Positions 1 through 4,724 of a stretch of DNA of 6,894 nucleotides are shown here, in pieces. The translations under genes were made by a program, and so were the position numbers. The stretch spans positions 1 to 6,894 of the forward strand of contig WQVT01000123.1 in the NCBI GenBank assembly GCA_009785715.1, read 5' to 3'. The notes under the pieces are model-generated. The model made no database searches. It saw only the letters and a list, made by a program, of their open reading frames with translations, and had not been told where the DNA came from. The first letter of the stretch is position 1; each line of letters starts with the position of its first letter. Source of the stretch: Acidimicrobiaceae bacterium. Lineage in GTDB: Bacteria > Actinomycetota > Acidimicrobiia > Acidimicrobiales > Palsa-688.

Positions 1-1062
1 GTGCATCCGGGCGTCCTCCTCGAGGAGATCGCCAAGCTCACCGAGGCGGGCATCGACTGCAGCAAGCTGAAGGTGTCGGGCAATGCCCACCTGATCATGC
101 CCTACCACCTCGAGCTCGACGCCCTGACCGAGCGGTATCTGGGCAAGAACAAGCTCGGGACCACCAAGCGCGGCATCGGCCCCGCCTACGCCGACAAGGC
201 GGCCCGGGTGGGGATCCGGGCCCAGGATCTTCTCGACCCCAAGATCTTCCGCCAGAAGCTCGAGGTGGTCCTGAAGGAGAAGAACCAGATCCTGGCCAAG
301 GTCTACAACCGGCTCCCGCTGTCGGTCTCCGAGATCGCCGACACCTACCTCGACGAGTACGCCCCCGTGATGGCGCCCCTGATCGGCGACACCGTCGGCA
401 TCATCCACGAGGCGCTGGAGACCGGGGGCCGGCTGTTGCTCGAGGGCGCACAGGCCACCTTCCTCGACCTGGACCACGGCACGTACCCCTTCGTCACCTC
501 CTCCAACCCGGTGGCCGGCGGGGCGTGCGTGGGCGCCGGCATCGGGCCGCAGCACATCACCCGGGTGATGGGTATCGCCAAGGCCTATGTGACCCGGGTG
601 GGCTCGGGACCGTTCCCGACCGAGCTCGACGACGAGACGGGCAGGCTGCTGATCGATCGCGGCCACGAGTACGGGACCAACACCGGGCGACAGCGACGGA
701 CGGGCTGGTTCGATGCCGTCATGCTCCGCCAGGCGGCCCGGCTGAACTCCCTGACCGAGGTCGCGGTGACCAAGCTCGACGTGCTCGACACGCTCGAGAC
801 GCTGAAGGTCTGCGTCGCCTACGAGTCGGGCGGGGTGCGCTACGAGCACATGCCCTACCACCAGTCCGTGCTGCACGACGCCGTCCCCGTCTACGAGGAG
901 TTGCCGGGCTGGCAGACCGATACCACCGGCGCCACCCAACTCTCCGACCTGCCACCCGAGGCGCGGGACTACGTCGAGTTCCTCTCCAAGATCACCAGCG
1001 TCCCGATCACCTTCGTCGGCGTCGGGCCGGGCCGCGAGCAGTTCGTCCGCTTCGCCGCCTAA
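1..1062 (+). CDS. purA: Adenylosuccinate synthetase, 5'-truncated by the window edge
   Basis: Cytosolic enzyme joining IMP and aspartate with GTP to give adenylosuccinate, the first committed step of the AMP branch. The visible 353 residues match the family from about residue 75 onward. The N-terminal P-loop part (QWGDEGKGK motif) is missing because the window starts inside the gene, so the GTG at position 1 is an internal valine codon rather than a start. Visible signatures (fragment numbering) are TTKRGIGPAYADK at 54-66, EGAQATFLDLDHGTYP at 148-162 with VTSSNP after it, TRVGSGPFPTEL at 198-209, TGRQRRTGWFD at 228-238 and TKLDVLD at 257-263. The C-terminal VGPGREQ is at 341-347, where GTP-binding residues of the family lie. 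The family glycine in TTGRGIGP is lysine here (TTKRGIGP), a substitution also seen in eukaryotic-type enzymes. The stop TAA shares its last A with the purD ATG. The fragment is intact, with no frameshift. Confidence 0.97.
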   Translation: MHPGVLLEEIAKLTEAGIDCSKLKVSGNAHLIMPYHLELDALTERYLGKNKLGTTKRGIGPAYADKAARVGIRAQDLLDPKIFRQKLEVVLKEKNQILAKVYNRLPLSVSEIADTYLDEYAPVMAPLIGDTVGIIHEALETGGRLLLEGAQATFLDLDHGTYPFVTSSNPVAGGACVGAGIGPQHITRVMGIAKAYVTRVGSGPFPTELDDETGRLLIDRGHEYGTNTGRQRRTGWFDAVMLRQAARLNSLTEVAVTKLDVLDTLETLKVCVAYESGGVRYEHMPYHQSVLHDAVPVYEELPGWQTDTTGATQLSDLPPEARDYVEFLSKITSVPITFVGVGPGREQFVRFAA

Positions 1063-2357
1063 TGCGGGTCTGCGTCGTCGGGTCCGGTGGTCGGGAGCAT
1101 GCCCTGGCCGCCGCCCTGGCACGCACCGCCACCGTTGTTGTCACGCCCGGCAACGCCGGCATCACCACCCTCGCCGGCGACCTTCCGATCACCTGCTCGT
1201 CCGACGCGCCGGAGGAGATCGACGCCGACCTCTGGGTCATCGGGCCGGAGCAGCCGCTGGTGGGCGGGCTCGCGGATCGGCTGCGGGCCTCCGGTCGTCC
1301 CACGCTCGGTCCGGGGGCCGAGGGCGCGCGTCTCGAGGGCTCGAAGAAGTGGATGAAAGAGGTCCTGGTGGCGGCGGGCGTCCCGACCGCCGCCCACGAG
1401 GCGTTCACCTCACCGGATGCCGCGGAGGCCTACCTCCGGGGAATGCGCCCGCCCTATGTCGTGAAGACCGACGGGCTCGCCGCCGGCAAGGGTGTGCTCG
1501 TCACCGAGTCGTTACCGGAGGCGATCGCCGACGTCCGGGAGAAGCTGGCAGGCCGGCTCTTCGGCGACGCCGGCCGGGCGGTGGTGATCGAGGAGGGTCT
1601 CGCCGGCCCGGAGCTGTCGGTGATGGCGCTCTGCGATGGCATCCGCGCCGTGCCGCTGGCCGCTGCGCAGGACTTCAAACGGGCCGGTGACGGCGACACG
1701 GGCGCGAACACGGGGGGCATGGGTGCCTACTCGCCTGTCCCTGTCGCCACCCCGGAGGTGGTCGAGGAGGTCATGACCCGCGCCGTGCGCCCCACCCTTG
1801 CCGCCCTCGCGGCGTCCGGCATCGACTACCGGGGCGTGCTGTATGCCGGCGTCATGCTCACCGAAGCCGGCCCGCGCATCCTCGAGTTCAACGTCCGCTT
1901 CGGCGACCCCGAGACCCAGGTCGTCCTGCCCCGCTGGCAGGGAGACGTTGCCGAGGTGCTGCTCGCTGCCGCCGAGGGCCGGCTCGACACGGTGCCGGCA
2001 CCGACCTTCCCTGACGACCTGGCCGCGGTGTGCGTCGTGCTCGCCGCCGCCGGGTACCCGGCGTCGCCCCGTCTCGGCGACCCGGTCGCCGGCGTGGCCG
2101 GCGCTCTTGCCCGCGAAGGGGTGTCGGTCTTCGCTGCAGGTCTCGCCGCCGCCCCACACACCGACGGTCTGGTCACCGCCGGCGGGCGGGTCCTCGGCGT
2201 GACGGCGCTCGCCCCGACCCTCGCCGGCGCCAGAGCCCTTGCCTATGACGCGGCGGGGGAGGTCTCGGCGCCCGGACTGTGGTGCCGAAGCGACATCGCC
2301 CTGGCCGCCTCGACGCCGACGCCCCGACCCCCCGACTACGAGGAGGCCCGCCCTTGA
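1062..2357 (+). CDS. purD: Phosphoribosylamine-glycine ligase (GAR synthetase)
   Basis: ATP-grasp ligase that joins 5-phosphoribosylamine and glycine to form GAR, the second step of IMP synthesis. The 431-residue length is normal for the family. Visible elements: N-terminal VVGSGGREHAL (5-15) and TPGNAGI (28-34), GPEQPLVGGLAD (61-72), SKKWMKE (94-100) at the start of the ATP-grasp fold, VVKTDGLAAGKGV (133-145), DTGANTGGMGAYSP (212-225), and the metal/ATP site signature EFNVRFGDPETQ (275-286). The C-terminal domain has AAGYP (328-332) and TAGGRVLGVTA (372-382). The reading frame is open upstream to 525 inside purA, but the ATG at 1062 gives the exact family N-terminus and forms TAATG with the purA stop. 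No Shine-Dalgarno-like sequence precedes it, so translation probably depends on ribosomes finishing purA. The usual FHAGT near the C-terminus reads FAAGL (356-360). A proline-rich tail (about 415-431) extends past the conserved domain and carries the purE ribosome site. Confidence 0.97.
   Translation: MRVCVVGSGGREHALAAALARTATVVVTPGNAGITTLAGDLPITCSSDAPEEIDADLWVIGPEQPLVGGLADRLRASGRPTLGPGAEGARLEGSKKWMKEVLVAAGVPTAAHEAFTSPDAAEAYLRGMRPPYVVKTDGLAAGKGVLVTESLPEAIADVREKLAGRLFGDAGRAVVIEEGLAGPELSVMALCDGIRAVPLAAAQDFKRAGDGDTGANTGGMGAYSPVPVATPEVVEEVMTRAVRPTLAALAASGIDYRGVLYAGVMLTEAGPRILEFNVRFGDPETQVVLPRWQGDVAEVLLAAAEGRLDTVPAPTFPDDLAAVCVVLAAAGYPASPRLGDPVAGVAGALAREGVSVFAAGLAAAPHTDGLVTAGGRVLGVTALAPTLAGARALAYDAAGEVSAPGLWCRSDIALAASTPTPRPPDYEEARP
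2340..2346 (+). promoter_or_regulatory. Strong ribosome binding site fixing the TTG start of purE
   Basis: GAGGAGG lies 7 nt upstream of the TTG at 2354, inside the last codons of purD. It is a near-perfect complement to the 16S anti-Shine-Dalgarno core at ideal spacing. It is the main evidence that purE starts at this rare codon and not at the downstream ATGs in VMMGS. Confidence 0.85.
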
Positions 2358-2833
2358 CCGTCCCCACGAAGGTGGCTGTGATGATGGGCTCTGCCAGCGA
2401 CCGCGAGAAGATGAAGCCCGCCGTGACCACGCTGGCGGACTTCGGCGTCGAGGTCAGCGAACGGGTGCTGTCGGCCCACCGCAACTCGGCCGCTGTCTCC
2501 GAGTTCGTGCGCTCCGCCAGAGCCGACGGCTACGGGGCGATCATCTGCGGCGCCGGGATGGCCGCCCATCTCGCCGGTGCCGTGGCCGCGCAGACCACGC
2601 TCCCCGTGATCGGCGTGCCACTCTCGGGTGGGGGGCTCGGCGGGGTCGACGCCCTCTATTCGACGGTGCAGATGCCCCGGGGGATCCCGGTGGCGACCGT
2701 TGCGATAGACGGCGCCGCCAACGCCGCCCTGCTGGCGATTGCGATCCTGGCGGTCACCGACGCCGGGATGGCGGCCAAGCTGGACGAGTACCGGGCGCAG
2801 TGGGTGCCCGCCACCCCCGGAGGAGTCGTCTGA
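2354..2833 (+). CDS. purE: N5-carboxyaminoimidazole ribonucleotide mutase, class I PurE, TTG start
   Basis: Catalyses conversion of N5-CAIR to CAIR, normally acting after the ATP-dependent carboxylase PurK. The product is 159 residues from the TTG at 2354. Motifs: MGSASDREKM (11-20), with the serine and aspartate of the nucleotide-phosphate loop; LSAHR (39-43), containing the catalytic histidine H42; CGAGMAAHLAGAVAA (65-79); and GVDALYSTVQMPRGIPVATVAI (97-118). SAHR and GAGxAAHL mark it as class I rather than the CO2-using class II, which has SAHK and AGRSN. The usual AAHLPGM reads AAHLAGA. The start is chosen because a GAGGAGG site sits 7 nt upstream, TTGA overlaps the purD stop by 4 nt, and the protein then begins MTVPTKVAVMMGS as expected. 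The frame is open further upstream to 2279, but that part is purD sequence in another frame. No purK is adjacent in this window. Confidence 0.95.
   Translation: MTVPTKVAVMMGSASDREKMKPAVTTLADFGVEVSERVLSAHRNSAAVSEFVRSARADGYGAIICGAGMAAHLAGAVAAQTTLPVIGVPLSGGGLGGVDALYSTVQMPRGIPVATVAIDGAANAALLAIAILAVTDAGMAAKLDEYRAQWVPATPGGVV
2819..2825 (+). promoter_or_regulatory. Ribosome binding site of purC
   Basis: GGAGGAG sits 7 nt before the purC ATG at 2833, within the codons for the last residues of PurE (PGGVV). It fixes the start of purC within a frame that stays open upstream to 2239. Confidence 0.8.
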
Positions 2834-3744
2834 TGGCGCTGGAGAAGATCGCGACCGGCAAGGTACGGGACATCTATCTGCTCGATGGAGAGCACCTGCT
2901 CTTCGTCACCTCGGACCGGATCTCGGCCTTCGACGTGGTGATGGACGAGCCGATCCCGGACAAGGGACGGGTCCTGACCGCCATCACCGCCTTCTGGCTC
3001 GACCGCCTCCGCGACGTCGCCCCCAACCATCTGGTCGGCCTGGACGTGCCGGCCGCCGTTGCCGATCAGGAGGAGCTGAAGGGTCGGGTGATGGTCGTCC
3101 GCAGGGCCGACATGCTGCGGGTGGAGTGCATCGTCCGCGGCTATCTGTCGGGGTCGGCCTGGGCCGAATACCAGAAGACCGGCACCATGCACGGCCAGCC
3201 GTTGCCGGCGGGCCTGCGCCAGTCCGAGCGCCTCCCCGAACCGGTGTTCACGCCCTCCACCAAAGCGGCGGTTGGCATGCATGACGAGAACATCACCTTC
3301 GAGGCGGCCGCCGCGCTCGTTGGGGGGAACCTGGCGGAAGAGGCCCGCAGGATCTCCCTCGCCGCCTACGAGGCGGGAGCCGCCTGGGCCGCCGCCAGGG
3401 GCATCATCATCGCCGATACCAAGTTCGAGCTCGGGATCATCGACGGCGAGCTGGCGATCTGCGACGAGGTGCTCACCCCGGACTCGTCGCGGTTCTGGCC
3501 GGCGGACGGCTGGGAGCCGGGTGCCACGCCGCCGTCGTTCGACAAGCAGCCGCTGCGGGACTGGCTGGAGGGCACGGGTTGGGGGAAGACCCCCCCGCCT
3601 CCGCCGCTGCCTGACGAGGTGGTGACCGCCACCCGCACCCGCTACGTCGAGGCGTACCAGCGCCTGACCGGCCTGTCCTTCGCCGAGTGGCCGGGTGCCG
3701 GCGGCCGCGCCTACGGCGGTTCCGCCGAGGACACTTCGGTCTGA
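2833..3744 (+). CDS. purC: SAICAR synthetase (phosphoribosylaminoimidazole-succinocarboxamide synthase), long form
   Basis: ATP-dependent ligation of aspartate to CAIR, giving SAICAR, the step directly after PurE. The 303 residues correspond to the longer actinobacterial/yeast-type enzyme, not the ~240-residue E. coli type. Motifs: TGKVRDIY (8-15), TSDRISAFDVVMDEPIPDKG (26-45), VRGYLSGSAW (101-110), FTPSTKAAVGMHDENI (139-154), IADTKFELG (193-201) and DEVLTPDSSRFW (211-222). The C-terminal insert WLEGTGWGK (244-252) is followed by five consecutive prolines and LPDEVVTATRTRYVEAY. The ATG at 2833 overlaps the purE stop in TGATG and has a good ribosome site, so the long upstream extension of the frame is rejected. 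The last ~20 residues (PGAGGRAYGGSAEDTSV) are low-complexity and probably outside the fold. It is followed by a 16-nt spacer to purS that contains a mini-ORF. Confidence 0.97.
   Translation: MALEKIATGKVRDIYLLDGEHLLFVTSDRISAFDVVMDEPIPDKGRVLTAITAFWLDRLRDVAPNHLVGLDVPAAVADQEELKGRVMVVRRADMLRVECIVRGYLSGSAWAEYQKTGTMHGQPLPAGLRQSERLPEPVFTPSTKAAVGMHDENITFEAAAALVGGNLAEEARRISLAAYEAGAAWAAARGIIIADTKFELGIIDGELAICDEVLTPDSSRFWPADGWEPGATPPSFDKQPLRDWLEGTGWGKTPPPPPLPDEVVTATRTRYVEAYQRLTGLSFAEWPGAGGRAYGGSAEDTSV
3581..3594. repeat. Small G5/C5 hairpin inside purC
   Basis: GGGGG (3581-3585), loop AAGA, CCCCC (3590-3594), within a run of seven C. It directly precedes and partly forms the codons of the five-proline run (3591-3605). 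The short stem is probably a by-product of Gly/Pro codons in GC-rich DNA. Confidence 0.4.
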
Positions 3745-3761
3745 TGAGAGCGGTGCGTTGA
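3744..3761 (+). other. Five-codon mini-ORF bridging purC and purS (putative coupling cistron)
   Basis: The sequence ATGAGAGCGGTGCGTTGA encodes MRAVR. Its ATG shares an A with the purC stop (TGATG at 3742-3746), and its stop shares an A with the purS ATG (TGATG at 3759-3763). A ribosome ending purC could in principle re-initiate here, terminate after five codons and be placed exactly on the purS start. The same bases also hold the purS ribosome site (CGGTG 3751-3755). Whether the peptide is made is unknown; a chance ATG at the stop codon is the simplest alternative. Confidence 0.35.
3751..3755 (+). promoter_or_regulatory. Probable GGTG-type ribosome binding site of purS
   Basis: CGGTG lies 5 nt upstream of the purS ATG. 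GGUG pairs with CACC, the 5' part of the extended anti-Shine-Dalgarno sequence. No purine-rich GGAGG is present here. The identical pentamer at identical spacing precedes purL. Confidence 0.55.
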
Positions 3762-4030
3762 TGCACTTCGAGGCCCTGGTCGAGGTCCGGCTGCGGCCCG
3801 GGATCGCCGATCCACAGGGGCAGACCATCGAGCGCGCCCTGCCCGCGCTCGGCTTCGAGGGGATAGCCGCCGTGCGGACCGGGAAAGCCATCCGGCTCTC
3901 CGTGGAGGCGGCCGACGAGGCCGCGGCGCGGCGAAGGGTCGAGGATCTCTGCCAGCGGTTCCTCACCAACCCGGTGATCGAGGACGCGGTGATCAGCCTG
4001 GAGCCCCTGAGCCCCCTGGAGCGACAGTGA
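3761..4030 (+). CDS. purS: FGAM synthase subunit PurS
   Basis: Small subunit of formylglycinamidine ribonucleotide (FGAM) synthase. In the family a PurS dimer bridges PurL and PurQ and helps deliver ammonia from the glutaminase to the synthetase site. The 89 residues are the usual length. The pattern is typical: an N-terminal strand ALVEVRLRPGIADPQGQTIERAL (5-27) with the DPQG turn at 17-20, LGFEGIAAVRTGKAIRL (30-46), a charged helix, and C-terminal FLTNPVIEDAVISLE (67-81). The start at 3761 matches the family N-terminus, while the frame is open upstream to 3695 inside purC. It sits 16 nt after purC, bridged by a mini-ORF, and overlaps purQ by 4 nt (GTGA). The order purS-purQ-purL places all three subunits of the complex together. 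Confidence 0.95.
   Translation: MHFEALVEVRLRPGIADPQGQTIERALPALGFEGIAAVRTGKAIRLSVEAADEAAARRRVEDLCQRFLTNPVIEDAVISLEPLSPLERQ
4018..4021 (+). promoter_or_regulatory. Ribosome binding site of purQ
   Basis: GGAG is 5 nt upstream of the GTG at 4027, within the PurS codons for the C-terminal LERQ. It supports GTG as the purQ start. Confidence 0.6.
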
Positions 4031-4707
4031 CCACCCGGGTCGGCGTGGTGCTCTTCCCCGGCACCAACTGCGAGCACGACGTCATCGAGGCGCTCGCCCG
4101 CCTGGGCGCCGACGCCAGCCTCGTGTGGCACGGCGAGCGGTCGCTCGGCGACGTCGACGCCATGGTGCTCCCCGGCGGCTTCGCCCACGGCGACTACCTG
4201 CGGCCCGGTGCCATCGCCCGCTTCTCCCCCGTGATGGGAGCGGTGAGCGACTTCGCCGCCGCCGGTGGGCCGGTGGTCGGGATCTGCAACGGGTTTCAGG
4301 TCCTCACCGAGGCCCACCTGCTCCCCGGTGCCCTGCAGAAGAACGCGGGCCTGCGCTTCCTCTGCACGCCGGTTGACCTGGAGGTGGCGAGCGACCGCTC
4401 CGTGCTCACCGCAGGGGTCGAGGTCGGCCGGCGGCTCCGGATCCCGATCAACCACTTCGAGGGCAACTACCTCTGCGACCCCGCCACCCTCGACGAGTTG
4501 CGGGCCGAGGGCCGCGTGGTGCTCCGCTACGTCGACAACCCCAACGGGTCGGTCGACGACATCGCCGGGATCGCCAACGCCGCCGGCAACGTCGTCGGGT
4601 TGATGCCGCATCCGGAGCGGGCGAGCGACCCGTTGCTCGGCTCGGCAGACGGCCTCGTCCTCTTCGCCGCACTGCTGGCCTCCGCCGGCGCGGGGGTTTC
4701 GCGATGA
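4027..4707 (+). CDS. purQ: FGAM synthase glutaminase subunit PurQ, GTG start
   Basis: Class I glutamine amidotransferase that hydrolyses glutamine and supplies ammonia to PurL for conversion of FGAR to FGAM. The 226 residues are normal length. The N-terminus is VGVVLFPGTNCEHDV (5-19), followed by VLPGGFAHGDYLRPGAIARFSP (47-68). The nucleophile elbow GICNGFQVL (85-93) carries Cys87, and MPHPER (193-198) supplies the His195/Glu197 of the catalytic triad. The QKNAGLRF stretch (104-111) and NPNGSVDDIAGI (171-182) are typical of PurQ. The substrate-side loop, often PIAHGEGNY, reads PINHFEGNY (140-148) here. The GTG start at 4027 gives the family N-terminus, overlaps the purS stop (GTGA) and follows a GGAG. 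The gene ends with ATGA, which opens a six-codon mini-ORF leading to purL. Confidence 0.97.
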   Translation: MTTRVGVVLFPGTNCEHDVIEALARLGADASLVWHGERSLGDVDAMVLPGGFAHGDYLRPGAIARFSPVMGAVSDFAAAGGPVVGICNGFQVLTEAHLLPGALQKNAGLRFLCTPVDLEVASDRSVLTAGVEVGRRLRIPINHFEGNYLCDPATLDELRAEGRVVLRYVDNPNGSVDDIAGIANAAGNVVGLMPHPERASDPLLGSADGLVLFAALLASAGAGVSR

Positions 4708-4724
4708 GCACGGTGTCGCAATGA
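4704..4724 (+). other. Six-codon mini-ORF bridging purQ and purL (putative coupling cistron)
   Basis: ATG at 4704 overlaps the purQ stop (ATGA), reads MSTVSQ, and ends at TGA 4722-4724, which overlaps the purL start ATG at 4721 (again ATGA). As at purC-purS, the two ATGs are 17 nt apart, so the upstream one is out of frame with purL. It contains the purL ribosome site. Its first seven bases (ATGAGCA) are repeated at the purL start, so it may derive from a small duplication of the start region. Translation of the peptide is unproven. Confidence 0.35.
4711..4715 (+). promoter_or_regulatory. Probable GGTG-type ribosome binding site of purL
   Basis: CGGTG lies 5 nt upstream of the purL ATG at 4721, the same pentamer and spacing as upstream of purS. 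It favours ATG 4721 over the in-frame GTG at 4730, before which only a weak GAG is seen. Confidence 0.5.

Noticed and set aside
1..3. GTG at the window start as a true purA start
   Set aside because: A protein starting here would lack about 75 residues, including the essential nucleotide-binding loop. The edge simply cuts the gene.
525..1061. Upstream extension of the purD frame, which would give a 610-residue protein
   Set aside because: The first 179 codons overlap conserved purA and encode Arg-rich nonsense; family homology begins exactly at the ATG at 1062.
2239..2832. Upstream extension of the purC frame, which would give a 501-residue protein
   Set aside because: The extra part lies over purD and purE and is shadow sequence; GGAGGAG and the TGATG overlap set the start at 2833.
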